From Pseudomonas resinovorans NBRC 106553 (GTDB lineage Bacteria; Pseudomonadota; Gammaproteobacteria; Pseudomonadales; Pseudomonadaceae): a stretch of 64,000 nucleotides of DNA. The position numbers and the translations under genes were made by a program. Every line of letters starts with the position of its first letter. The first letter of the stretch is position 1. Positions 42,296 to 51,233 of this stretch are shown in pieces. The stretch spans positions 372,001 through 436,000 of the forward strand of contig NC_021499.1 of the NCBI RefSeq assembly GCF_000412695.1. The letters run 5' to 3'. Under the pieces are notes generated by a model. The model had not been told where the DNA came from. It saw nothing but the letters and a program-made list of their open reading frames with translations, and did not search any database.

Positions 42296-43153
42296 TTGAG
42301 CGCAGAAGAGTCGGATTACTCGATTTATCGCAGGGTGGTCACCCAGCTGATGAATGGGGAGGAGCAGCTACCCAGCCTGCCGATGATCACCCTGGACATT
42401 CGTCGTGCCCTGGCCGACCCCAATGTCTCGGTGATCCGGCTCAAGCAGCTCATCAGCAAGGACCCGGCCCTCAGCGCCCTGCTGATGAAGCACGCCTCCA
42501 GCATCCTGCTGCGCTCCAGCCAGCCGCCCAAGACCCTGGATGATGTGATCCGCATGCTCGGCCTGCAGGAAGTGGATCGCATCACCCTGGCGCACAGCCT
42601 GAAGAGCCTGTTCACCCTCCACAGCGCCGCCCACAAGCAGCTGTTCGTCGTCCTCTGGGGCCGGTTGACCCGCCAGGCCGCGACCAGCGCCGTGCTGGCC
42701 CGGCCCCTGGGTTATCCCTCGGCGGACCAGGCGCTGCTCGCCTGCCTGCTCTGCGATGTCGGCGAGCTGGCGGTACTGTCCGCCTTCAAGGACGCCAGCC
42801 AGGTACCGACCCCGGACGTCTACGCCCGGCTCTGCCGTGAGTACGGCCAGTCCCTGGGGCTGGTGGTGCTGAAGAAATGGGGGCTCGACCAGGGCTACGT
42901 CGACCTGGTGCGAAGCGCGAGGAACTGGGACGCCGACAGCGGCGCCCGCCTTGGCCTGGTGGATCTGGTCAACCTCGGTCTCTACCACGCCCAACGCGAG
43001 GAGCCGCGCGGCGCCCAGCTGCCGCCGATCCAGCAGCTCGCCGCCTATCGCAAGATCGTGCCGCCGCTGGACGCCCTGGACAGCGCTGGTGGCCTGGCCC
43101 TGGTCAGCGAGCAGAAGGACGCCATCCAGCGCATGGTCAGCCTGTTGCGCTGA
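42296..43153 (+). CDS. HDOD-domain protein
   Basis: 285 residues with one HDOD domain from about 20 to 220: LPSLPMITLDIRRALADPNV, LISKDPALSALLMKHASS, DDVIRMLGLQEVDRI. HDOD domains are HD-like folds that usually lack catalysis and act in signalling. The start is TTG at 42296, read as Met, with GGGGAG 7 bases upstream; no ATG gives a better N-terminus. It lies between two orphan binding proteins and could be part of their signalling unit. It lacks GGDEF, EAL or receiver domains. Confidence 0.83.
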   Translation: MSAEESDYSIYRRVVTQLMNGEEQLPSLPMITLDIRRALADPNVSVIRLKQLISKDPALSALLMKHASSILLRSSQPPKTLDDVIRMLGLQEVDRITLAHSLKSLFTLHSAAHKQLFVVLWGRLTRQAATSAVLARPLGYPSADQALLACLLCDVGELAVLSAFKDASQVPTPDVYARLCREYGQSLGLVVLKKWGLDQGYVDLVRSARNWDADSGARLGLVDLVNLGLYHAQREEPRGAQLPPIQQLAAYRKIVPPLDALDSAGGLALVSEQKDAIQRMVSLLR

Positions 43154-43198
43154 AGGCCACACCTATACTCAGGCGTACCGCTACCCTCCGGGTGATCC

Positions 43199-44089
43199 AT
43201 GCGCCGACTGCCGCTGCTCTGCCTCAGCCTGGTCCTGGCCTGGGCCCATCCCCTCCCGGCCGCCGAACAATGGCGAGTGGCGGTGGCCGAGGTGCCGGGG
43301 CTGGCCGAAGCCGATGGCAGCGGGCCGCTGCCGGAGCTGATCCGCGCCCTGGACGCGCAACTGCCGGATGTCGAGTTCGAAGTGCAGATCACCCCGTTCG
43401 CCCGCACCTTCCACTTGCTGCAGAACGGCCAGTGCGAATTCCAGGTGCCGTTCCTCGGCAACCTGCCGCACCTGCCGGCGGGCCTGCGCTACGGCTCGGG
43501 CGATCTGTGGCGGGTGCGTTTCGGCCTGTTCACCCAGCGCGCCAATAGCCTCAGCGTCGCCCAGTTGCTCGACCCGGCCCACGCCCTCAGTGCCGAGCGT
43601 CTCGCGGCCAGCGGCCTCGCTCCGGCGCAGCAGACGCAACTGCAACCGCTGCTCGGGCGTAGCTGGCGCGTGGACGAGTTGCAGGAGCAGCTCGCCGCAC
43701 CGACAGTCGACCCGGCCCTGCGCAAGCTGGCCTATCCCTACCGGGTCGAGACCGACCGTGCCCACGCGCCCTGGCTCGGGTTCCCGGCGCTGTCCAGCAA
43801 CAGCGTCGAGAGCAGCCTGCAGAAGCTGGTGCGTGGGCGCATCGACGGCTACGTCTTCTCGGCCAAGGAAACCGAGCACGAAATCGACCGCCTGGGCCTG
43901 CGCGAACAGCTGCGCGCGCAGGACTTCGGCCTCTATCCGGTGAAGTGGCTGGTGCCGGACAACCCCCGGGGTGTCGAGGTGGACCGGCGCCTGGTGCAGG
44001 CCTTGCGCAAGCTGCGTGCGCAGCCCGACTTCAAGCGTTTGCAGGCGCCCCTGGACGGGCCCTCCCGTGCCTGGAAGGCCTGGCCCTGA
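43199..44089 (+). CDS. Orphan solute-binding-like protein
   Basis: 296 residues with a signal peptide (LPLLCLSLVLAWAHPLPAA) and a divergent family 3 binding fold (EQWRVAVAEVPGLAEADGSG, VQITPFARTFHLLQNGQCEF, NSVESSLQKLVRGRIDGYVF). The pattern of Pro-Phe-Ala-Arg and a later R-G-R-I-D-G-Y segment is that of the orphan periplasmic proteins common in Pseudomonas. It begins 45 bp after the HDOD gene. The ligand is unknown. Confidence 0.72.
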   Translation: MRRLPLLCLSLVLAWAHPLPAAEQWRVAVAEVPGLAEADGSGPLPELIRALDAQLPDVEFEVQITPFARTFHLLQNGQCEFQVPFLGNLPHLPAGLRYGSGDLWRVRFGLFTQRANSLSVAQLLDPAHALSAERLAASGLAPAQQTQLQPLLGRSWRVDELQEQLAAPTVDPALRKLAYPYRVETDRAHAPWLGFPALSSNSVESSLQKLVRGRIDGYVFSAKETEHEIDRLGLREQLRAQDFGLYPVKWLVPDNPRGVEVDRRLVQALRKLRAQPDFKRLQAPLDGPSRAWKAWP

Positions 44090-44111
44090 GACCCAGGCGT
44101 GGCGTCGCCGG

Positions 44112-44345
44112 CTAGACCTTCCAGAAGGGTTTGAGCGCTTCGTCCAGCGCCTGCTGGCGGGTCAGGCCGATGTCCTTCAAGGCATGGGCGTCCAGTTCCA
44201 GCAGGGCGCGACGGGTGCGCAGGCGCATCCAGAAGCGGTTCCAGCGACTGCCAACGCGGAACGGTGCCAGGGACACCGGCGCGTACCGCTCCTGTTCCAG
44301 TTCCCGTGCGTGGAGACTCAGACGTACATCGCTCAGGCCGTTCAT
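44112..44345 (-). CDS. DUF1127 small protein
   Basis: 77 residues; the C-terminal half is the DUF1127 (YjiS-like) motif: RALLELDAHALKDIGLTRQQ, then ALDEALKPFWKV. These Arg-rich small proteins bind RNA in some bacteria and affect phosphate or carbon metabolism. I chose ATG 44345, with GAGG 9 bases upstream; 44360 is an alternative. It is transcribed divergently from the MocR gene across a region of repeated ATACAGAT sites, so MocR probably controls it. Confidence 0.85.
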   Translation of the reverse strand: MNGLSDVRLSLHARELEQERYAPVSLAPFRVGSRWNRFWMRLRTRRALLELDAHALKDIGLTRQQALDEALKPFWKV

Positions 44346-44411
44346 CGTTGCGTTCCTCATGCCCTGTGGTGGATCGGGGTGGGAACCATGATGTCCGTCG
44401 GGTAAATCTCA

Positions 44412-44494
44412 ATACAGATTCACGATCTGTATATTTTCTTCATACAGATTGCGTGATTTCCTATCTGAATCCTCCATTTCTGGGCTATCTGTAC
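44412..44494. promoter_or_regulatory. Cluster of ATACAGAT/ATCTGTAT operator half-sites
   Basis: A perfect palindrome ATACAGAT-N5-ATCTGTAT (44412-44432), another ATACAGAT at 44442-44449, a weaker TATCTGAAT at 44463, and ATCTGTAC at 44487-44494. All lie in the divergent region between the DUF1127 gene and the MocR gene. MocR proteins bind mixed direct and inverted repeats between themselves and a divergent target, which fits. Confidence 0.7.
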
Positions 44495-44533
44495 GGGTCG
44501 TGATCCGCCATTGCGGCCTTTCTGGAGTCTGTC

Positions 44534-45955
44534 ATGAAGCTCTATATCAAGCTGGCCGAAACCCTCGGGGAACGTATCGAACAGGGCTACTACCGCCCCG
44601 GCGACCGCCTGCCCTCGGTGCGCGCCCTGAGCCTGGAGCACGGCGTCAGCCTGAGCACCGTGCAACAGGCCTACCGCGTACTCGAGGATGGCGGCCTGGC
44701 CGAGCCGCGGCCCAAGTCCGGCTACTTCGTCCCGCCGCTGCGCCAGACGCCAGCCCTGCCGGAAATGAGCCGGGCGCCGCAGCGGCCGGTGGATGTTTCC
44801 CAGTGGAATGACGTGCTCGACCTGGTCAAGCGCAGCTCCCGGGACAACGTGGTGCAGCTGGGGCGCGGCATGCCGGACATCTCCGGGCCGACGCTGAAGC
44901 CGCTGCTGCGCAGCCTCGGCCGGATCAGCCGGCGCCAGGACGGCAGCGGCCTCTACTACGACAGCATCTATGGCACAGAGGCCCTGCGCGAACAGGTGGC
45001 GCGGCTGGCCCTGGACTCCGGTTGCCAGATCCCCGCCAGCGACATCGTCATCACCACCGGCTGCCACGAGGCGCTGTCGGTGGCGATCCGCTCCACCTGC
45101 GAGCCGGGGGACATAGTCGCGGTGGACTCCCCCAGCTTCCACGGCGCCATGCAGACCTTGAAGGGCTTCGGCATGAAGGCCCTCGAGCTGCCCACCGACC
45201 CCGTCAACGGCATCAGCCTGGAGGCCCTGGAAATGGCCCTGGAGCAGTGGCCGATCAAGCTGATCCAGCTCACCCCCAGCTGCAACAACCCGCTCGGCTA
45301 CATCATGCCGGAGGCGCGCAAGCGCGCCTTGCTGACCCTGGCCCAGCGCTACGACGTGCCGATCCTGGAGGACGACGTCTACGGCGACCTCGCCTACCAG
45401 TACCCGCGCCCGCGCACCATCAAGTCCTTCGACGAGGACGGCCGCGTGATGCTCTGCAGCTCGTTCTCCAAGACCGTGGCGCCGGGCATCCGCGTCGGCT
45501 GGATCGCGCCGGGCCGCTATCTCGACCGGGTCCTGCACATGAAGTACATCTCCACTGGCGCCACCGCCACCCAGCCGCAGCTGGCGCTGGCCGACTTCGT
45601 CGGCAACGGCCACTACGAGCCGCACTTGCGGCGCATGCGCAGCCAGTACCAGCACAGCCGCGACCAGATGACCGACTGGGTGATGCGCTACTTCCCCGAA
45701 GGCACCCGCGCCAGCCGGCCCCAGGGCGGCTTCATGCTCTGGGTGGAGCTCGGCGAGGACTTCGACGCCCTGCGCCTGAACCGCGCCTTGCTGCCCAAGG
45801 GCGTGCAGATCGCCGCCGGCAGCCTGTTCTCCGCCTCGGGCAAGTACCGCAACTGCCTGCGGATGAACTACTCCTCCAAGCCGACCGCGGTGATCGAGGC
45901 AGCCGTGCGCGCGGTGGGGGAAACGGTGAAGGAGTTGATGGCGGGAGGGCTCTGA
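44534..45955 (+). CDS. MocR-family regulator (GntR HTH + aminotransferase-like domain)
   Basis: 473 residues. Residues 1-75 form a GntR winged helix (LGERIEQGYYRPGDRLPSVR, SLSTVQQAYRVLEDGGLAEP). The rest is a fold type I aminotransferase domain, with PLP-site motifs TTGCHEALSVAIR, TPSCNNPLGYIMPE, DVYGDLAYQY and the Schiff-base lysine in CSSFSKTVAPGIRVGWI. All PLP-binding residues seem retained, so it likely binds PLP or a PLP-amino-acid adduct as effector. Known relatives include PdxR and GabR. The divergent DUF1127 gene is the obvious target. Confidence 0.9.
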   Translation: MKLYIKLAETLGERIEQGYYRPGDRLPSVRALSLEHGVSLSTVQQAYRVLEDGGLAEPRPKSGYFVPPLRQTPALPEMSRAPQRPVDVSQWNDVLDLVKRSSRDNVVQLGRGMPDISGPTLKPLLRSLGRISRRQDGSGLYYDSIYGTEALREQVARLALDSGCQIPASDIVITTGCHEALSVAIRSTCEPGDIVAVDSPSFHGAMQTLKGFGMKALELPTDPVNGISLEALEMALEQWPIKLIQLTPSCNNPLGYIMPEARKRALLTLAQRYDVPILEDDVYGDLAYQYPRPRTIKSFDEDGRVMLCSSFSKTVAPGIRVGWIAPGRYLDRVLHMKYISTGATATQPQLALADFVGNGHYEPHLRRMRSQYQHSRDQMTDWVMRYFPEGTRASRPQGGFMLWVELGEDFDALRLNRALLPKGVQIAAGSLFSASGKYRNCLRMNYSSKPTAVIEAAVRAVGETVKELMAGGL

Positions 45956-45975
45956 GCCTCGGGTGCACGTTCCTT

Positions 45976-46071
45976 GTAGGGGCGAATTCATTCGCCAAGC
46001 AGGCCGCAGGTCTGCCGTACACCCCCTGGGGCCGCTTCGCGTCCCTTGGCGAATGAATTCGCCCCTGCAGG
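45976..46071. repeat. REPIN: inverted pair of REP sequences
   Basis: TGTAGGGGCGAATTCATTCG and, 50 bp on, its inverted partner CTTGGCGAATGAATTCGCCC form a REP doublet (REPIN). Each REP is itself palindromic (CGAATTCATTCG). It lies 100 bp upstream of the RAYT gene, the classical arrangement. Confidence 0.88.
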
Positions 46072-46177
46072 TATTTCATTCCCCCATGCGGATCAGCCAT
46101 TTCAAGGATGAACCTCGGCCCAACGCTGGTCGGGGGCTCTTTAGAGTCATTGCCTCACACACAAGGAGGCAATGGAC

Positions 46178-46627
46178 ATGCCCAGGGACGATCTCATCCG
46201 CGGCCGCGCTTCGATACCCGGCCAGATCTACCACATCACCACGACCACCGAAGGCCGACAGCCGTTGTTCCGGGACTTCCACTGCGCGCGCCTGGCCATC
46301 GCCGAGATGCGCCGGCTGGAAGAACAGAACCTGATCCGCTCCGTCGCCTGGGTACTGATGCCGGACCACCTCCACTGGCTGCTGCAGCTGAATGGCCCGA
46401 TCAGCCTTTCCACCATCATCAAGGTGTTCAAGGGGCGCTCCGCCCGGCGCCTGGGGATGCATCTGCAAGGCAGCTCGAGCATCTGGCAGCGAGGTTTTCA
46501 TGATCATGCGCTGCGTCGGGAGGAAGACCTGCTGACGGTCGCCCGCTACCTGGTGGCCAACCCCCTGCGTGACGGGCTCGTCGAGCGGATTGGCGACTAC
46601 CCGTTCTGGGATGCCTGCTGGCTCTGA
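46178..46627 (+). CDS. REP-associated tyrosine transposase (RAYT)
   Basis: 149 residues of the Y1 transposase-like family linked to REP sequences. Visible: SIPGQIYHITTTTEGRQPLF at the N-terminus, the HUH metal motif in MPDHLHWLLQ, WQRGFHDHALR, and the C-terminal tyrosine region RYLVANPLRDGLVERIGDY. The ATG at 46178 has GGAGG 8 bases before it; 46172 is less well spaced. A REPIN directly upstream (45976-46071) shares its sequence with copies at 53858 and 60721. RAYTs are immobile, single-copy domesticated transposases. Confidence 0.9.
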   Translation: MPRDDLIRGRASIPGQIYHITTTTEGRQPLFRDFHCARLAIAEMRRLEEQNLIRSVAWVLMPDHLHWLLQLNGPISLSTIIKVFKGRSARRLGMHLQGSSSIWQRGFHDHALRREEDLLTVARYLVANPLRDGLVERIGDYPFWDACWL

Positions 46628-46643
46628 TTCCCCAGGTGGGCGA

Positions 46644-48821
46644 TCAGGCCACCTGCTTCTCGCTCACCAGATGCGCCGCCAGCGTCCGCAACGGCCCCAG
46701 CTGGCGGCAGATCAGGCCCAGTTCGGTCTGCACCAGGCGCGGGCGGTCGTCCATGTCTTCGGGCAGATGCGCCAGGTCCCTGGCCAGGGCTTCTTCCTGG
46801 TCGCGGTAGATGCTCACCGTGGACTTCTCGGACAGGTTGCCGGCGATTTCATCGAGGCTGCCGGCGATCTGTTCGGCCGCCTCGACGATGGTCGGGGTGA
46901 GGGCTTCGCCGGGGTTTTCGCTGCGGTGGGCGCCGAGGGCCGAGAGGTAGCTGAGCAGGGTGTGGGACAGCACCAGGAAGCGGAAGCCGATGTCCGCTTC
47001 CTTGCGGAAGTGGCCGGGCTCCATGAGCATGTTCGACAGGGTGGTGGACAGCGCCGCGTCGGCGTTGTGGGCGTTGCGCCGGGCCAGGCGGTAGGCCAGG
47101 TCGTCGCGCTTGCCGCTGGCGTACTGCTGCATGATCTGGCGCAGGTAACGGCTGTTGCAGGCCAGGGTGTTGGCCAGCACCTGGTTGAGCCGGCGCCCCT
47201 GCCAGTCGGGCAGGATGAAGATCACCGCGAGGCCGGCGATCAGTGCGCCGAGCAGGGTATCCACCAGGCGTGGCAGGAACAGCCCGTAGCTGTTGCCGAT
47301 CTGGTTGAAGCAGAACAGCACCATCAGGGTGATGGCGGCGGTGGCCAGGGTGTAGCGGGTGGCGCGGGTGGCGAAGAACACCACCCCGGCGACCACGGCG
47401 AACACCGACTGCACCAGGGCGCTGGGGAACAGGTCGAACAGCGCCCAGCCCAGCGCCAGGCCGATCAGGGTACCGGCGATCCGCTGCACCAGCTTGCGCC
47501 GGGTGGCGCCGAAGTTGGGCTGGCAGACGAATACCGTGGTCAGCAGTATCCAGTAGCCCTGCTCGGGGTGGATCAGGTGCAGCACGCCATAGCCGGCGGT
47601 CAGCGCCAGGGCCATGCGCAGGGCGTGGCGGAACACCAGGGAGGTTGGCGTGAGGTTCAGCTTGAGGCGTTCCCAGACGTCTTTCAGGCCCTTGGGCGAG
47701 CGATCCAGCAGGCTGGTGTCCTGGGCTTCGGCCAGGGCATCGGGGTTGCTGGCGTCGGTGAGCAACCGGTCGAGGGTGCCGAGGTTACGCGCCAGGGCGT
47801 TGAGCGAGCGCAGCAGGCCGCGCCAGGCCGGGTTGCTCTGGATGCGCAGGTGCTCCAGGGATTTGTTCAGGTCTTCCAGGGCCTGGGTGCCGTCCAGGTA
47901 GTCGAAGGGTTGTCGCATCTGGATGGCGCGGCCCAGGGCCTGGCAGGCGCCGCCTTGCTGGCGCAGCAGGCGCTGGCAGCGGAACAGCACGTCGCTGTGG
48001 AAGAAGGCTTCGGCCAGCTCGTTGTAGGCGTAGTGGGACGAGCTGGCGCGCTCATGGATGTCCTGGGCGAGGAAGTAGAGCTTGAGGTAGCGGTTCACCT
48101 TGGGCCCCGGCCGGCCGTTGCCGACCCGGTGCAGGATGATCTCCTTGGCCGCGTTCAATGCCGCCACCACCTTGCCGTTCTGCCGCGCCAGCTCCAGGCG
48201 CCGGGCCTCGACGTCGAGCTGGCGAACCGGTTCCAGCAAGGCGGATTTCAACTTGAGGTACTGCCCCAGTTCGCGGAACAGCCGGGCCAGGCTCTGCTGC
48301 ACCGGCTGGTGGGTGAACAGCGCCTGCCAGAGCACCGAGAGCAGGCCGTACCAGGCGGCGCCGGCCACCAGCAGGGCGGGTTCCTGCCAGAGGTTGGTGG
48401 GCGCGCCGTCGCGCTGGTCGACGCCGATCATGGTGTAGACGGAGAGGATAAGCGTCGCCTGGGCGATGGTGGCGTAGCGCTCACCCAGGGCGCCGAGCAT
48501 GGTCAGGCCGAAGCTGGCGAGGGCCAGGGCGCCGACGAAGACCCAGGGGTAGGGGAACAGCAGTTCCACCGACAGGGAGGCGACGCTGAAGCAGCCGAGG
48601 GTCACCAGCAGCGCGGTGAGGCGGCCCTGCCAGCTGTCGTCGGTTTCGGCCAGGGCGCTGGCGATGATGCCGAGGAAGAGTGGGATCAGCAGTTCCATGC
48701 GGTCCTGCTGCCAGCACAGCGCCATGCTCCCTGTGAGGGCGACGAAAACGCGCAGGCTGTAGCTGAACTTGTCCAGCGCCCAGAGGCGGCGCAGGGTTTG
48801 CGTGAATCGGGTCGAGGGCAT
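46644..48821 (-). CDS. FUSC/YccS-family inner-membrane protein
   Basis: 725 residues of the YccS/YhfK group. Two blocks of membrane helices (residues about 20-160 and 400-520: LIPLFLGIIASALAE, ALVAGAAWYGLLSVLW, HALRMALALTAGYGVLHLI, GVVFFATRATRYTLATAAIT) flank a cytosolic region, with a large C-terminal soluble domain. They carry the FUSC-type patterns YWILLTTVFVCQPNFGATRR and RIAGTLIGLALGW. Related proteins export aromatic acids, but the substrate of YccS types is unknown. Only 17 bp separate its end from the RAYT gene. Confidence 0.87.
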   Translation of the reverse strand: MPSTRFTQTLRRLWALDKFSYSLRVFVALTGSMALCWQQDRMELLIPLFLGIIASALAETDDSWQGRLTALLVTLGCFSVASLSVELLFPYPWVFVGALALASFGLTMLGALGERYATIAQATLILSVYTMIGVDQRDGAPTNLWQEPALLVAGAAWYGLLSVLWQALFTHQPVQQSLARLFRELGQYLKLKSALLEPVRQLDVEARRLELARQNGKVVAALNAAKEIILHRVGNGRPGPKVNRYLKLYFLAQDIHERASSSHYAYNELAEAFFHSDVLFRCQRLLRQQGGACQALGRAIQMRQPFDYLDGTQALEDLNKSLEHLRIQSNPAWRGLLRSLNALARNLGTLDRLLTDASNPDALAEAQDTSLLDRSPKGLKDVWERLKLNLTPTSLVFRHALRMALALTAGYGVLHLIHPEQGYWILLTTVFVCQPNFGATRRKLVQRIAGTLIGLALGWALFDLFPSALVQSVFAVVAGVVFFATRATRYTLATAAITLMVLFCFNQIGNSYGLFLPRLVDTLLGALIAGLAVIFILPDWQGRRLNQVLANTLACNSRYLRQIMQQYASGKRDDLAYRLARRNAHNADAALSTTLSNMLMEPGHFRKEADIGFRFLVLSHTLLSYLSALGAHRSENPGEALTPTIVEAAEQIAGSLDEIAGNLSEKSTVSIYRDQEEALARDLAHLPEDMDDRPRLVQTELGLICRQLGPLRTLAAHLVSEKQVA

Positions 48822-49047
48822 AGGGGCCTTGTGGGCGGATGTCCGTGTATGGCTGGGCTGCCGGCTACAGCCTAAGGGCAGCGGGTGGCGCTGTCAGCCA
48901 CCCTGTCGCATTCGATGCCGGCGCGGGAGTCACAGCGAGGGCGAAGAAAAAACAGGTACGGACGTACCCGATGCGTCTGGTGGCTGCCGAAAATTTGGTG
49001 CAGTCTTGGGCTTTCCGTTGGCCAAACCTGTTCTCGGATGCCTGTGC

Positions 49048-49797
49048 ATGAGACGACGTTGTGGTTTTGCCCTGTTCGCCCTGTTACTCGCCGCCGCGAG
49101 CGTCTCCGCCGAGACATTGCGCATCGCCGCCGATGTCTGGCCGCCCTTTACCGATGCGAGCCTGCCGGGCAATGGCCTGGCCACCGAGCTGGTGAGCACC
49201 GCGCTCAAACGCGCCGGGCACCGCCCCGAATACGTCCAGGTACCCTGGGCCCGTGCACTGCGCGGGCTCGAGGTGGGCGACTACGACCTGATCATCAGCG
49301 CCTGGTACAGCGATGAGCGTGCCCGCTTCGGCCAGTTCTCCAAGCCGTACCTGACCAACCGCGTGCTCTTCCTCAAGCGCAAGGGCAGCGACGTGCTGCT
49401 GCAATCTCCCGCCGACCTCGCGCGCTACAGCATCGCCGTAGTGCGCGGCTACAGCTACCTGCCGGCCTTCGATGCCGATACCCGCCTGAGCAAGGTGCCG
49501 GTGATGGGCTTCCAGATGGGCGCGCGGATGCTCGCCGCCGGGAGGGTGCAACTCACCCTGGAGGATGAGCTGGTGGCGCGCTTCTACCTCAATCGCGAGT
49601 TGCAGGACATTCGCGACCAGCTCGAATTCCTGCCCCAACCGCTCTCGGAGAACGGCCTGCATATCCTCGTGCGCCGCAGCCATCCACGGCACGCCGAGCT
49701 GGTGGAGGATTTCGACCGGGCCATGCAGGCCATGCGCGAAGACGGTACCTATCAGGCCATCTTCGCCAAGCACGGCCTCTCCGTTCCCGGGAGCTAG
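49048..49797 (+). CDS. Orphan solute-binding protein, family 3
   Basis: 249 residues with signal MRRRCGFALFALLLAAASVSA and a well-formed binding fold: ETLRIAADVWPPFTDASLPG, LATELVSTALKRAGHRPEYV, WARALRGLEVGDYDLIISAW and RARFGQFSKPYLTNRVLF. No transporter genes nearby. Its stop codon shares the CTAG with the dbpA stop on the other strand. The family is clear; the ligand is unknown. Confidence 0.85.
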   Translation: MRRRCGFALFALLLAAASVSAETLRIAADVWPPFTDASLPGNGLATELVSTALKRAGHRPEYVQVPWARALRGLEVGDYDLIISAWYSDERARFGQFSKPYLTNRVLFLKRKGSDVLLQSPADLARYSIAVVRGYSYLPAFDADTRLSKVPVMGFQMGARMLAAGRVQLTLEDELVARFYLNRELQDIRDQLEFLPQPLSENGLHILVRRSHPRHAELVEDFDRAMQAMREDGTYQAIFAKHGLSVPGS

Positions 49798-51188
49798 AGG
49801 ATCCGCATCTTGTAGGAACGACCCTTGATCCGGCCTTCGCTGAGGCGCTTGAGCGCCTGCTTGGCAACGCCGCGCTCGACGGCGACGTAGGCCTGGAAGT
49901 CGAAGATGGCGATCTTGCCCACCTGGCTGCCGGGAATCCCCGCATCGCCGGTGAGGGCGCCGAGAATGTCGCCGGGACGCAGCTTCTCCTTGCGCCCGCC
50001 ATTGATGCAGATGGTGGCCATGGGCGGCAGCAGCGGCTCGCGGTTCTTCACGATCAGCTCGTCGATGCGCTGCCAGTTCAGCGGCGCCTGCTGGAGGTTC
50101 TCGATGGCCTGGGCGCGATTGGCCTCGGCGGGGGCCACCAGGCTCAGGGCCAGGCCTTTCTCGCCGGCGCGACCGCTGCGGCCGACACGGTGGATGTGTA
50201 TTTCCGGATCGCGGGAGAGTTCGACGTTGATCACCGCTTCCAGGCCGGCGATATCCAGGCCGCGGGCGGCGACGTCGGTGGCCACCAGCACGCTGCAGCT
50301 CTGGTTGGCGAACAGGGCCAGCACCTGGTCACGCTCGCGCTGCTCCAGGTCGCCATGCAGCGACTGGGCGGAGACGCCGTTGTCGCGCAGGTGCGCTTCC
50401 AGTTCCTGGCACTGCTGGCGGGTGTGGCAGAAGGCGACGCAGGACTGCGGGCGGGTGCTCTGCAAGAGGCGCAGCACGGCGTCCATGCGCTGGTTGGGGT
50501 CGATCTCGTAGAAGCGCTGCTCGATCTGGTTGTCGTCGTGCAGGGCGTCGACCTTCACCTGTTGCGGCTCGCGCATGAAGGTCTTGGCCAGTTGGGCGAT
50601 GCCCGCCGGGTAGGTGGCGGAGAACAGCAGGGTCTGCCGGCGCGCCGGGAGCTGCCCGATGATGTCGGCGATGCTGTCGTAGAAGCCCATGTCGAGCATG
50701 CGGTCGGCTTCGTCGAGCACCAGGGTGTTGAGGCCGTCCAGTACCAGGGTCCCTTTGCGCAGGTGTTCCTGGACCCGGCCGGGGGTGCCGACGATGACGT
50801 GGGCGCCATGCTCCAGCGAGCCCACTTGCGGGCCATAGGGCACGCCGCCGCAGAGGGTCAGCACCTTTATGTTGCCGTGGCCCCGGGCCAGGCGGCGGAT
50901 TTCCTTGGCGACCTGGTCGGCCAGCTCGCGGGTGGGGCAGAGCACCAGGGCCTGGCAGCCGAAGAAGCGCGGGTTCAGCGGCTCCAGCAGGCCGATGCCG
51001 AAGGCGGCGGTCTTGCCGCTACCGGTCTTGGCCTGGGCGATCAGGTCCTGGCCCTTGAGGATCAGCGGCAGGGCCTGGGCCTGGATCGGGGTCATGTCGC
51101 GGTAGCCCAGGGTTTCCAGGTTGGCCAGGGTGGCCGCGGAAAGGGACAGGGTGGAGAAGGCGGTGGTGGTCACGGGACGGGCCTGCAA
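49794..51188 (-). CDS. dbpA: DEAD-box RNA helicase DbpA
   Basis: A 464-residue helicase with motifs AKTGSGKTAAFG (I), PTRELA (Ia), TPGR (Ib), [12 protein letters not shown] (II), SATYPA (III), ATDVAARGLDI (V) and HRVGRSGRAG (VI). The last ~75 residues (TICINGGRKEKLRPGDILGA, KIAIFDFQAYVAVERGVAKQ) are the DbpA RNA-binding domain, which recognises hairpin 92 of 23S rRNA, so it works in 50S assembly. Second DEAD-box helicase in the window. Confidence 0.95.
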   Translation of the reverse strand: MQARPVTTTAFSTLSLSAATLANLETLGYRDMTPIQAQALPLILKGQDLIAQAKTGSGKTAAFGIGLLEPLNPRFFGCQALVLCPTRELADQVAKEIRRLARGHGNIKVLTLCGGVPYGPQVGSLEHGAHVIVGTPGRVQEHLRKGTLVLDGLNTLVLDEADRMLDMGFYDSIADIIGQLPARRQTLLFSATYPAGIAQLAKTFMREPQQVKVDALHDDNQIEQRFYEIDPNQRMDAVLRLLQSTRPQSCVAFCHTRQQCQELEAHLRDNGVSAQSLHGDLEQRERDQVLALFANQSCSVLVATDVAARGLDIAGLEAVINVELSRDPEIHIHRVGRSGRAGEKGLALSLVAPAEANRAQAIENLQQAPLNWQRIDELIVKNREPLLPPMATICINGGRKEKLRPGDILGALTGDAGIPGSQVGKIAIFDFQAYVAVERGVAKQALKRLSEGRIKGRSYKMRIL

Positions 51189-51233
51189 GTCGAAATGGCG
51201 CGCAGTTTAGCAGGCTACCGCACGCCACCCCCG

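Noticed and set aside
45976..46071. REPIN considered as a rho-independent terminator of the MocR gene
   Set aside because: No T-tract, and the same unit occurs elsewhere at positions unrelated to gene ends; repeat identity explains it better.
46569..48875. A 768-codon open frame opposite the FUSC gene
   Set aside because: Gln/Ala/Gly/His-rich antisense shadow of a clear membrane protein.
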